Origin: Gonocerus acuteangulatus
Lineage: Eukaryota; Arthropoda; Insecta; Hemiptera; Coreidae
Reading direction: 5' to 3'
Assembly (NCBI GenBank): GCA_946811695.1
Contig: OX328123.1
Span: 155,411,580 to 155,475,579, forward strand
Length of the DNA stretch: 64,000 nt
Part shown: positions 47,290 to 57,479 of the stretch, piece by piece
Layout of the letters: every line of letters starts with the position of its first letter
Position numbering within the stretch: the first letter of the stretch is position 1
The notes under the pieces: generated by a model
Told to the model about the DNA's origin: nothing
The model's database searches: none
The model's input: the letters and a program-made list of their open reading frames with translations, nothing else
Translations under genes and position numbers: made by a program

Positions 47290-48712
47290 GAGGAGCTTAG
47301 TATCAAAGTTGGACAACTCCACTTTTGCTTTTTTTACAGGAGAGGCAAAAAACCATATCTACTATATTGATGTCAGTATCATGGTGATTTTTTTATATGT
47401 TATTCTTATAGGCCTCAGATACATTATTTCAAAGGCACTACAAAATTATATAAGTATTATGGCCGTAATTACACTTTAAATAGTGGAGTTGTCCATGTTT
47501 GAAACCAAGTCAAGGAGTTGTCTATTTTTGAAACCAAAGGGAGCCATTTGAAAATTGAACCTATCCTCTTTTGAAACCAAACAAATATGAATTTGATATG
47601 CACGAGGGCGTTTTAATATAATGTAATTATGTCTAATGTATTAAAACAAAATTATATAGTTAAAAAATTACATGAAAAATGTCATTTAAATACAGTTTGA
47701 CAAAACTGAAATGAAACTAAATTATCCTTATTTTATTAAGTTGAGAAAAAAAGTGGTACTTAGCTATCCTCTTCGCACAGTTTTACCTATAACTACATGT
47801 ATTGAAGTGGGTGTGCTATAATTTTCATCGCCGTACTCAGCCATACCTGTGCACAGCTAATAAAATAAAGTTATCAATTAGCGATGCGATTATTTTATGA
47901 AAAACGAGTTAACCATTATTATTTTCTGCAGAGAGTTGTTGAAAAGTTTTTAATAGCAAATAACTGAACATTAACTATGAGATCTATTTAATATCTATTG
48001 TGAAACTGTCAATATTTATTTGTTATACACGAAAATTTAAATAAAGAGGAATATGTCGAGAACAGTTACCAGTACCACATTAGCTGTTAATTTATTCACC
48101 TGAGGTCATGAAAATATATTTGGAAGGATACATAGCTCTACCACTTGAGTAAAGTATGAATATTTTAAATTAAATGCCGGCTGTTTTTCACAGTTGTTGT
48201 TATATAAAATCCGTTTGTTAATAAAATAATTATTCTATAGAATTGGTAGTGGTCTCATTCGACTCGGCACAAAAGAAATTCTTTAAAAATCATACCTAAA
48301 TCAGAAAGATTCAAGTACCTAGAGGTTTTGTCCCAAAATCCGGCATTCGGAACCACAGTGTGCCGGAAAACAGCTAGTTATTATTAAGAATTATCGCCAA
48401 ATGCACTTATTACAAGTAACTATAAACATTCAGCCATGATGGATTTGCAGTGCATGTTGGGAGCTGATTGCATGAATGCAAGCTTCTCATTGGCTACTGA
48501 TGGAGTTGTCATTGTTTGAAACCAAACTATGTTGGAATTGTCCATATTTTGATTCTGAATGGTTGAAATAAACGCTATTTTACCTATTTTCTGTCCGTTT
48601 TTAATGAAAAACAGTTGTAAAATCGAATGCAGCATAAAAATCCACTTAAGAATCGACAAAAATCTCATAACTGAAAAAAATGGAGTTGTCCAACTTTGAT
48701 ACTAAGCTCCTC
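47290..48712. mobile_element. 1.4-kb DNA transposon with 32-bp TIRs, nonautonomous
   Basis: Left GAGGAGCTTAGTATCAAAGT ... ACAACTCCA (47290-47321) and its complement at 48681-48712 form perfect 32-bp inverted repeats. AATT flanks both (47286-47289, 48713-48716) inside copy B10. Internal copies of the TIR-like core GGAGTTGTC(C/A)A followed by TTTGAAACCAA occur near 47483, 47514, 48503 and 48530. No transposase frame is visible. A 4-bp duplication occurs in a few superfamilies (e.g. Sola, Chapaev); none can be assigned. Confidence 0.85.
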
Positions 48713-48832
48713 AATTTATGTTTTTATTTTATTTATCTATATAGGTTATTTTAAGCAAATTATTCAGGAATGCACTCGACCCTACCCAATTCTGAGGAAA
48801 GTGCTTAGTTATGCAGCTCCTGCGTGACGGAC

Positions 48833-49136
48833 TTTTAGTTATATATTTAAACATTTTAATGGCAGTCATTTTTGGTGTCCTTTAAAAACATTTCAAGCCA
48901 TTTATGTATTTAGCCTGTAGGTTGTCCTGTCGTGTAGTTGAGGCAAAGAGCTCTCTCTGGGCAGATCTCGAGGCACTGGTCCGCTTGTAATTCTCGCTTC
49001 TCCTAAATTTTACCCGTTGCAGCTGGTCGGTGTCCTTCAGTGACATCTGTGTTTTCGACATATTTATTTGGGAGTAGCCTGTAGAGACCAGAGCTGGTGG
49101 CTATTCTTGGTTTGTGCCTCTTGGCCAATCTGTCGG
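48833..49136. other. Unassigned intronic sequence
   Basis: No supported feature. Confidence 0.3.
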
Positions 49137-49441
49137 CTTCAATAAACATAATTGAAAATAATGGCAAAAACGCAGACACATTTTTTGGGGTTTATTTATC
49201 AGGAAACATGAAAATAAATGTTGCCTATGATAGACTGCAATAGACTGCGTGTAACCATAAGAGTGTAACCATCTCTGCAATCTCATTGCGTCTTGGTTGC
49301 GGATCTTGTACAGCTGTAACATCTGTACATTGTTAGCCTATCATAGGCAACATTTATATTCATTTCATGTTTGCTGATTATTAAACCCCTAAAAAAAGTT
49401 TCTGCCCTTTTGTAATCATTTTAAATTATGTTTATTGAAGA
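49137..49441. repeat. Foldback element with ~100-bp imperfect arms
   Basis: 49137-49232 pairs imperfectly with 49337-49441 (landmarks TTGCCTATGATAG and CTATCATAGGCAA; CTTCAATAAACATAA and TTATGTTTATTGAAG). One arm is related to the block at 39161-39480. Confidence 0.75.
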
Positions 49442-49536
49442 CGTTGTTTAAATTGTAGTGTGAATAAAGCACCTCATTTAATATTTAAAAAAAAACGCCA
49501 CACATTGGGGCCAACGACATTTCGTATTTCAAAAAA

Positions 49537-49633
49537 GTCTGTCACGCAGGAGCTGCATAACTAAGCACTTTCCTCAGAACTTGGGTAGTGTAGACTGCAC
49601 TCCTGAGTACTTTGCTTAAAATAACCTTCGCAA
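49537..49633 (+). mobile_element. Helentron-like family B, 5' end, cut by a LINE
   Basis: GTCTGTCACGCAGGAGCTGC through TTTGCTTAAAATAACCTTCGCAA. B-like 3' end remnants AAAGTGCTAAAA lie beyond the LINE at 51094-51121. Confidence 0.75.
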
Positions 49634-51072
49634 TTTTTTTTTTTTTTTTTTTTTATTTGTTTATTTGAAATCTGTTCATAAATCAATAGTACAATCGTCA
49701 AGTTTGTTGACACAGATAATATATTGATTAAAACGGTAAAATTAAAACAAAATAAAAATAATGAAGAATTTGGAAGAAGCCAACCATTGTTGGTACTTCC
49801 TGAGGCGGGTAAACAAACGTTTTAATCATCAAAATAGGATCGGCTATGTGAGTTTATCTCGGGCCACTGTCTTTTAAGCCGCCTGGGAGGATTGTCTGGA
49901 TGGGATTGGGAAGATAAGTTTAAACCTTCAGGATTAGGATGGTAGGACAATTTGGAGTGGAACATTTGGAATCGGGTTTTAGCAAGATCATGGACAAATG
50001 GAATGTTAAGGTCGTTGTGTAAGGTTTTGTTGGATACGTAGAAAGGGGCATTTACAATTTTACGGAGGATTTTTGACTGGAATGCCTGTATTCTGTTGAT
50101 GTTTGATGTTTTTGCAGTACCCCAGAGTTCAAGTCCGTATGTCCATATGGGTCGAATGATGGTTTTGTATATCGTAAGTTTGTTCTGTGTCGTTAACTTG
50201 GACAAGGGTCCAAGAAGTCGTCTAAGTAGTTCGTACCTTTTGTTCAGTTCTTGTCTTTTTAGTCTCGTGTGAGGGTTCCATGTTAGTCGGCTGTCAAGGT
50301 ATAATCCTAGATATCGAACCTCGTTAAATAATGGAAGTGGAGTGTTTTTGAGGTAGACAGAAGGAAGGCCGGTTGAGAGTGAATGTAACCTGTTTGCATT
50401 TCTCTGGATTAACTTTTATCCTCCACTTTTCACTCCAATGTTCTATTGCGGTGAGATGTTCTTGCAGGTGTTGGGATGCTACTGAAGGTTCGGGAGAGAT
50501 TGATAGGATAGCGGTATCGTCTGCGTAGGTGGTCAGTAGGGTTTGGGGGTGTGTGGGGATACCCGCAGTGTAAAGAAGGAAAAGGAGAGGACCAATAATA
50601 CTCCCTTGGGGGACTCCAGCATTTATGGAACAGGTCGGGGAAAAAGCTGCGCCTTGTTTGACTTGAAAGGATCTGTTTGATAGGTAGGATTTGATGACTA
50701 GGAAATAGGTGTTGGGAAGTATTGGCTTTACTTTGTACAGTAATCCCGGGTGCCAAACCCGATCGAATGCTTGAGCAACGTCGAGAAAGGCACTCGTGCA
50801 AAAACTCTTACGTTCAAGCGCGGGGGAAATTGCGTCTACAACTCTTAAACACTGTTGTATAGTGGAATGATGGGAGCGGAAACCAAACTGGTGATTGGGG
50901 ATTTTCTTCGAGGATTCTATGATTGGGAGGATTCTTTTATAAAGGAGTTTTTCGAATATTTTAGACATTAATGGGAGGAGGCTGATAGGTCGGTAGGGAA
51001 GATGGGGAATCGGGAGGTTTAAAGGGTTTGGGAAAAACAATGACAACAGAGTGTTTCCAGGGATTAGGAAAA
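49634..51072 (-). mobile_element. Jockey-type LINE, 5'-truncated
   Basis: The target duplication TTCGCAA lies at 49627-49633 and 51073-51079. On the minus strand about 1.35 kb of ORF2 are left. RT motifs are YRPISLLP, FGFRSHHSTI, FLDVAQAFDRVW, AGVPQGSIIGP and YADDTAILS; the C terminus is YGLELWGTAK and FYVSNKTLHND. The 3' A tail (T on plus) is at 49634-49653. A one-base shift near 50360 (around CCTTCCTTCTGTC) splits the frame. No RNase H follows, as usual in the Jockey clade. Most similar to the fragments at 6558, 32894 and 52040. Confidence 0.88.
49822..51071 (-). pseudogene. Jockey LINE ORF2 remnant (RT and C-terminal domain), frameshifted
   Basis: Two overlapping frames (50324-51079 and 49822-50205 with its upstream continuation) are one gene broken by a single indel at about 50360. 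The catalytic YADD is intact. Lacks the endonuclease because of 5' truncation. Confidence 0.85.
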
Positions 51073-51184
51073 TTCGCAAAGAAATAAAGTAAAAACAAAG
51101 TGCTAAAATAAAGTGCTAAAACAAAAAAAAAACTATCAATTTAAGTAGTTAGTAAATAAATTCATTGTATGTAATGATGAACAG

Positions 51185-51361
51185 GCAGCAGGCTTGGGCC
51201 AGAAGGAGGCGGCCAAGGAGATCCTGAGCCGTGCTCCAGAAGCAGCTAATGCGCAGGATGGTCTGGGAAGAACTCCTCTACATTATGCTGCAGGAGTTAG
51301 GGATACCGACCTATATCAACTCCTTGTAGAAGCTGGAGCTGTTGATCATCTTCAGGACAAG
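51185..51361 (+). CDS. Ankyrin-repeat gene, exon d
   Basis: Acceptor TAATGATGAACAG, donor GTAATC; 177 nt, phase 0 to 0. It completes one ankyrin repeat (AAGLGQKEAAKEILSRAP) and encodes another (DGLGRTPLHYAAGVRDTDLY, then LLVEAGAVDHLQDK). Same layout as exon a, so the gene contains at least two copies of a multi-repeat module. Confidence 0.92.
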
Positions 51362-51458
51362 GTAATCAATATTCCTATTATTACATAAATAGCATATAAT
51401 TTTAATAAACGCAGAAGATTTCAACATTGTCATAAACATTTCAACATTTTTGTAAAAA

Positions 51459-51595
51459 ATCTATATTCAGGACGTATTTGGTAGCCTTCGTCAGCTAAAA
51501 TGACGAGAAACAAAGAAAACAATTTTTGCTTTGTTTCTTGTCATTTTAACTGACGAAGGCTACCAAAGATTAGCCGAAACGTCCTGAATATAGAT
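51459..51595. repeat. Foldback with GCCGAAACGTCC module
   Basis: ATCTATATTCAGGACG...GGTAGCCTTCGTCAG pairs with CTGACGAAGGCTACC ... CGTCCTGAATATAGAT. The arm module recurs at 17.9-18.1, 55.9 and 56.4 kb. Lies about 100 bp after exon d. Confidence 0.8.
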
Positions 51596-51864
51596 TTTTT
51601 ACATAAATCGTATTGATGTTTTCTTAGCTGAATCCCAACTAATCCCTGATTGCTTAATAAATGTTAGGTTACCATTAGAATATAAGATCATTATTAGATT
51701 ATTCCATTACTAATAGAATATTAGATTACTATTAAAATATTAGGTTATTAAGATATTAGATTACAATTTGAATATTACAATATAAGGTTACTAAAAGCAT
51801 TGATTTAACAAATTTCCTTTCTATCTACGTAGATATAACATTAGGTATATTTGCAATGTTGCAG

Positions 51865-52023
51865 AAAGGAAACACACCTTCCTACTATCGGAGCAAGCCC
51901 ACGGATCTCGATGGGAGTAGATTGTTAAAGCTGATACCAGAAGCACCTCGTACTGCACACATCTTCCCTCCCAGCTGGGATTGGCGACTTCTCCAGTCGA
52001 CAGCAACTCCGTTAAAGAACCAG
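51865..52023 (+). CDS. Ankyrin-repeat gene, exon e
   Basis: Acceptor TTGCAATGTTGCAG, donor GTAATA; 159 nt, phase 0 to 0. It starts KGNTPSYYRSKP, the counterpart of GNTPAYYMHHP in exon a, then IPEAPRTAHIFPPSWDWRLL, and ends ATPLKNQ. End of the recognisable ankyrin part. Confidence 0.9.
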
Positions 52024-52039
52024 GTAATATCTCTTGTTA

Positions 52040-52230
52040 ACCCTTCATCATGACCTCAATATCCCTTTCATCCATGAACTGGCTTAATCCCGATTCCTGA
52101 CCTTTCACTACAAACTATCTGCTCATCCCAATCCCAAAGCTCAATCCCTCTCCTCTCAATCACACCCCGAAAACCCTCCTAAGAGGCTAAAGAGATCTTG
52201 GCCTCGTGATCAACTTTGTAATTAAAGGAC
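52040..52230 (+). pseudogene. Jockey-type LINE C-terminal fragment
   Basis: GACCTCAATATCCCTTTCATCCATGAACTGGC encodes DLNIPFIHEL, then, after shifts, SSQSQ and a basic end, like the LINE at 49634-51072. It begins about 25 bp after the exon e donor. The region to about 52270 resembles the LINE 3' UTR. Confidence 0.65.
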
Positions 52231-52270
52231 AAATAAAAGCGGTTAACTAGGAAGTGTCAATTATGATTGG

Positions 52271-52499
52271 CTCCTTCCAAATTTCTATTTAAACAATTAT
52301 ATTTTATCATTTTATTTATTATTTTTTAATATTATTTTTATTATTATTACTTTTTTTCCTTTTAGCTATTATTTATTTATTTTTATTATTTTTTTTTTGT
52401 AATTAAATTTAAGTATGTACTGTTTTTTACTGTAACCTCATTATGTGAAATCACTATTAACCAATGTACTATATTATTTGTGCAGATGTTGAACGCTTT

Positions 52500-52555
<56 letters not shown>

Positions 52556-53096
52556 TGTGTCTTCGTGTACCCCTAGGCACTGAAGGCAGTCTTCCAAAGA
52601 TAACGAGAGAATTCTCAAGTCTCTAGGTATCTGTGTTTTTAAAAAGCTATCATCTGTAAAAATCATCTGTCAGAGTTTGTAGAATAGGAAAGGATTGTAA
52701 CTGCATGAATTATTTTTTGGGAAATTGAAAATCCTTCAGCTTCCAGAAATTACCAAGTTAATAAATCCAGAGTGTGCAAAGGTTGAAATGCTCTTTGTAG
52801 ACAAACATTTTGTATGAGGCTTACATGATAGCCCTCTTTTCTTAATAAATTAATCCACGTTTTGATTACGCCTTTTTGTATAAATACGAGTTTCTTTTAA
52901 GTAATCTGGATATCTAGGCTCAAAATCTTTATATTCAACTCTTGAAACATCAAAGGAGATTATGCACTTGAATTTTATTTCTAGCATCTTTCTGTTGAAT
53001 TACCTGTTGATGCCATAAAACCTGTAAGAGCCATCTTAAATAGGACGACATATGCATACAAGTTTTGAAAATAATATCTCATTTTAATTCATTCAT
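52271..53096. other. AT-rich intronic sequence with (TA)n at 52504-52552
   Basis: A (TA)24-like tract; no coding frame or element termini recognised. Confidence 0.4.
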
Positions 53097-53170
53097 TATC
53101 GCGGTTGATTCAAACCTGCTTATGAGGTTGACCTTAAGACACAATCCGGAAGTACCGACTAGAAAATCTC
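53097..53170 (-). mobile_element. Helentron-like family A, 3'-end fragment
   Basis: ATCGCGGTTGATTC ... TATGAGGTTGACC ... CAATCCGGAAGTACCGACTA follows the family A 3' region without the hairpin. Confidence 0.5.
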
Positions 53171-53232
53171 TCGTTCATTTTATAGTGAATACAAAGGTTA
53201 TTTTTGTTTATAGACTTTAATCCTCAATTCAT

Positions 53233-53233
<1 letters not shown>

Positions 53234-53309
<76 letters not shown>
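53234..53309 (+). repeat. 76-nt pure poly(A) tract
   Basis: Uninterrupted A run, probably the tail of a recent retroposed sequence; the inserted body cannot be defined. Confidence 0.9.
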
Positions 53310-53311
<2 letters not shown>

Positions 53312-53439
53312 AAATGTATATATATACAAAAAGTAAATGAATAAATAAAAAAAAGAATAAGGAATAATTAAAAAAAAAAAAAATTTATTACTTATATTTA
53401 AAAAGTATTTATTCGTGTATATGTATATATGTATATGTA

Positions 53440-53484
<45 letters not shown>

Positions 53485-54239
53485 GTGTGTGGATGTGTAT
53501 ATGTGTGCATGTGTGTATATATATATAAATGTGTGAATATCTAAAGAAATACGATTCATTCAAATAGAAGTTTCTATACTAGTAAAAAAAAAATAAATAA
53601 AAAAAAATAAATAAATAAATAAAAAATAAAAATAAAGCAAGAAAATAATAACTGTAAACCATAAGTATATGTTTTCCGAGAAAATAAAAACGTGAGTGTG
53701 ACATAAATGAGATCGGGCAATGATGCTCTGAAAGCTGTTTGCCCTAAAGCCCAATCCATCCATCCATCAATTCATCAACTGGGTCAACTTTTTTCTTTTT
53801 TTTTTTAATTCTTTTTTATTAGTCATAGGAATGGGCGTTTAAAATTGCTATAAACAATTAAAAAAAATTATTGTGACGAAAGGAGTTGTAACACGACACT
53901 ACCATATGGCTATCATAACATACCATTTTAATTAGTAAATTGGTAAAAAAAACTAGCATAATTTAAAAAACTGTATTATTTAAAATATTTATAGTTGTTA
54001 AAAGGAATCCAAATAAATAAGAAAATACTTATAAAACTCAGATGCCGAACATTTTTCCTAAAATTCCCTTCATGATTTGTTGATGAGTCCTTACTTTGAA
54101 TTTAGTTCCGTTCTCTCGCACAATGTTTTCTTTTATTTTCATAACGTTACCCCACTAAATGATCCAATCACTCAAATGGCATGTCTGGAACAACCCAACG
54201 GTTCCCTATGCCTTACGGTTCGATTTTTGGGTCAGCAAA
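53310..54239. other. Low-complexity and unassigned intronic sequence
   Basis: Contains TA/TG microsatellite 53418-53535 and A-rich runs with ATAAATAA (53583-53635). No supported gene. Confidence 0.4.
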
Positions 54240-54690
54240 AGGAACACTAAATAAGAAATGGAAGCATTGCTTAAAATAAATTTTGAAGATCCTTTTATGA
54301 AAGGAATACTACCTGACTATGACAATACAAGATTTAATAAATACAAGGATTCCATACAAAGACACTAGGCCAGTTTTCATCCAAGGAAGATTATGCTCTT
54401 TATGTGGTGGGACTGGAATGGACCAGTTACTTCCACAAAACCAACCATCACTGGTGTTCTTTCTACTCCCAATTAGATTGGCTAAAGGTAGCAATTGAAG
54501 AAAAACTACCAGTGTTAACAAATAGGAAACGTGGATTATTCTGGACGTGGAATATATGCTGGCCTTATCTCTCTTTAAGAACTCCGCAGCACTTATTGAT
54601 CTTCAGATGGGAGGTTACAACAGAAGATGTCACAATAAAGGACTTTAATTCATTCTTAGAACAAAAAGACAGTGTTTTTTGCAAAAAAAA
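54240..54690 (+). pseudogene. Mariner transposase relic
   Basis: The translation, with frame changes and stops, shows RKIMLFMWWDWNGPV then SQLDWLKVAIEEKLPVLTNR, PYLSLRTPQHLLIFRWEV and FNSFLEQKD. These match the mariner catalytic-domain order (WWD-KG, QLDRL, NRK, ARPH region, GWEV). The catalytic aspartate segment HHDNARP has decayed to FWTWNICWP. No TIRs found. Interrupted by a family B copy at about 54691. Confidence 0.75.
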
Positions 54691-54693
54691 AAT

Positions 54694-54754
<61 letters not shown>

Positions 54755-55353
54755 TTTAACTGGGGTCATTTTTGGTGTCTACTAGGTAAGATCGATAAAG
54801 ATTCGAAGAAATTTTTCAAAAATTCCGTCATGAGTGCAACCTCAATAGCTACTTTCCTTCGGAGGAAAGTGCTAAAAGAGCATAACTATTAATGTTTTTA
54901 TTTAAATTATCTATGTAAGTTATTTTAAGCAAATTATTCAGGAAGGCACTCGACACTACCCAATTCTGAGGAAAGTGCTTAGTTATGCAGCTCCCGCGTG
55001 ACGGACTTGTATTCTAATATTAAATGTTTTATTCGCGCCGCCATTTAAACCGGGACAGCTGTTCAAGATCATTTGAGCAAGAACCAATGAGAGCGCAGGG
55101 AAGAACCACAACTGCGCGGTGCTCACATACACTGATACGGTTTCGCGCTGTGTATTGCAGCCTATCATAGGCAACATTTATTTTTATGTTTCCTGATAAA
55201 TAAACCCCACAAAAGTGTCTGCCCTTTACTTATTATTTTCAAATATGCTTATTGATGACGCTGTTTAAATCGCAGCGTGAATAAATCACTTCATTTAATA
55301 TTAAAAATAATAATTCGGTACTTTGGTTTTTTTTTTATTTACATTTTTAATCC
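54691..55353 (-). repeat. (TA)n plus inverted copy of the block at 38907-39722
   Basis: (TA)n 54691-54751, then complement of 39722-39161 and of 38939-38907. Here the target of the 5S SINE is empty (TACCGAATTATTATTTTT), which confirms that SINE's borders. Contains both family B-type ends (3' hairpin at 54850-54876, 5' end near 54995). Confidence 0.88.
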
Positions 55354-55753
55354 CTTCATGCAGGATTATGGGCCTTCTGAGCATGTAGCGTAAAAAACAT
55401 AAATGCTAAAGGTAGTAATTATCTTTAATTTGTATAAATAAATATTAAACGTTTAATAAATTTCACAACCCTATATAAAAATATATGTGTGTCTTCTGTG
55501 CTATTTGTTAAACAGAATGATCATTTAACATTTTTTGAATCTATGCATAGCTCTGAACAGAGAATTTTTCCTTGACATATAACTTTCTTATATCTGGCGA
55601 CAAAACTCTGACCGTCACCAAATCTATTTTTTTGTGGATTTTCTTCTTGAATTTATCAGTGAATAAGTAAAATCAAAAATTCACTACATAAGGGGGAGGT
55701 TCTGAAATTTCAGAGTGAGATCACAAGTCTTAAATTAATTGGGTCACTGAAAA

Positions 55754-55817
<64 letters not shown>

Positions 55818-55846
55818 GAAGATTAGATAGTTAGCCGTCGAGGTGA
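55354..55846. other. Unassigned intronic sequence with (TA)n at 55757-55814
   Basis: No coding or element signature besides the TA repeat. Confidence 0.4.
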
Positions 55847-56500
55847 AAAGCAATCAGGGAATAGTTGGGATTCGGCTAAGAAAACATCAATACGATTTTT
55901 GTAAAAGATCTGTATTCAGGACGTTTCGAATACTCTTTGGTAGCCTTCGTCAGCAATGAAGTTGCTGGGAGGCAAAGAAAGACCTCCCCTGTTAAAGCAT
56001 TTTTACAAGGAGAGCAGTGCAGCGGTGTCGCGGTGGTTCTGGGCTCGGACGGTGCCCTTTCCGCGGTGTGGGCTGGAGGCTTATAGATTTTTTTTTGTTT
56101 TGTTTAATTTTTCTTTTTTCCTTTTTCTTCTTTAATTCAATTATTCATTTTCTATATAATAAAATTAAAAAATGTATTTAAGATTTATTTAAGAGATTCC
56201 TTCCTTTCGTTGGGTGCCCATGACCTCCCGCGGTTGAATACACCCTTTAGAACGATAAAAAAAAAAAAGAAAAAAGAAAGACCAAAGTTAACAGTTAAGT
56301 AACCATAGTGAAAGTACTTACCATGAAAGTACCATACTGGACTTTCACTATGGTTACTTAAGTGTTAACTTTGGTCTTTCTCTGCTTCCCGGCACCTTCA
56401 TTGCTGACGAAGGCTACCAAAGAGTAGCCGAAACGTCCTGAATATAGATTTTTTACAAAAATCGTATTGATGTTTTCTTAGCCGAATTATTCCCTGATTG

Positions 56501-56503
<3 letters not shown>
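55847..56503. mobile_element. Foldback element with GCCGAAACGTCC arms
   Basis: Left arm about 55847-55960 (CAATCAGGGAATAGTTGGGA, AGGACGTTTCGAATACTC, TGGTAGCCTTCGTCAGC) pairs with right arm about 56388-56503. A nested perfect-type hairpin of ~40 bp (GAAAGACCAAAGTTAAC ... GTTAACTTTGGTCTTTC, 56276-56383) lies inside. Both ends carry the module also found at 18.0 and 51.5 kb. Confidence 0.75.

Positions 56504-56585
<82 letters not shown>
56504..56585. repeat. (TA)n-(TG)n microsatellite
   Basis: TA repeat 56504-56561 followed by TG repeat to about 56585. Confidence 0.9.
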
Positions 56586-56743
56586 TTGTGGGGGCGGGAG
56601 GGAGTGAGGGAGCAGAACCAGCAAAGAATAGTGTTGCGATTCCCTGTCAAAAAAATTATACATTAAGGTATTCAGAATAATACACACACCTGTAATATTA
56701 TGCTATGCATTTATGTAAAATTAATTAATTATTTTTTCCATAG

Positions 56744-56924
56744 GATTCAGTAGAGGCGGTCATTCAAGACCCAGCACCTGCAGATAATATTACCGAAGAA
56801 GAAATGTCCAAAGACGAACCTGTTGACAAGGTGAGACCTGAGATCTCTGAAGACGAAGGAGTGGGTTCTGAAAACGCTCAGTCTGTGGATGAGACAGCTT
56901 CGCCACAGAACAGCGACAACATAG
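56744..56924 (+). CDS. Ankyrin-repeat gene, exon f
   Basis: Acceptor TTTTTTCCATAG; 181 nt, phase 0 to 1. It encodes DSVEAVIQDPAPADNITEEE, then an acidic Ser/Glu-rich stretch to NSDNI. The donor that keeps the frame is AG|GCAAGT at 56925, a GC donor. The overlapping GT donor at 56831 (AAG|GTGAGA) would put exon g out of frame, with a stop after about 45 codons. Reading past 56924 gives a stop at 56942, a possible alternative end. Confidence 0.8.
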
Positions 56925-56930
56925 GCAAGT
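56925..56930 (+). promoter_or_regulatory. GC-type 5' splice site
   Basis: AG|GCAAGT matches the consensus for GC-AG introns. The intron would be 56925-57479 and end in CTTTTGCAG. Confidence 0.6.
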
Positions 56931-57479
56931 CAAGCTATCTCTGAGACCATGTCCTGTGTCTCCAGATGACCGTTCTTCCACAGGTTAAACAAGGTGCACT
57001 AAGTCACGTTTTCCTTCTTGCACTGCTTGTAGTATTATTGCACATGCACCAACAGCAATTTGCATGCTACTAACAGCTGGATATGTAGTATTTATCTTAT
57101 TACTCTTACGTGTAATGGAATCGTAATATGAAAGCCTTACATTGATTGTGTTATCTCGTCATTTACATTGTCTTCGTTTTAGTTGTTTTTCTGTGTTTTT
57201 TTTTTTTTTTTTTGTTTTTTTACCCTCAACCTAAACCCCAGTGTGTCCGAATGTTCTTGGGAAGAAGCGGAATCGGAGGAAATAACACTATGAATAAAGG
57301 CCTCTGTTCAAAAAATTTAATTTTCTATTAAAAACAAGACAACAACAAATTGTCTGCTCGCAGATATGTTCGAAAAACCAATGAACAATTCCATAAACCG
57401 TCCAAAAAATTGTTTCTTCCAATTCCGCACAGAATTGTATCCATTGTACGGAATTGAAAAGGAAGTTACTCTTTTGCAG

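Noticed and set aside
53198..53563. Phe-rich frame on the minus strand
   Set aside because: Translation of the 76-nt poly(A) tract.
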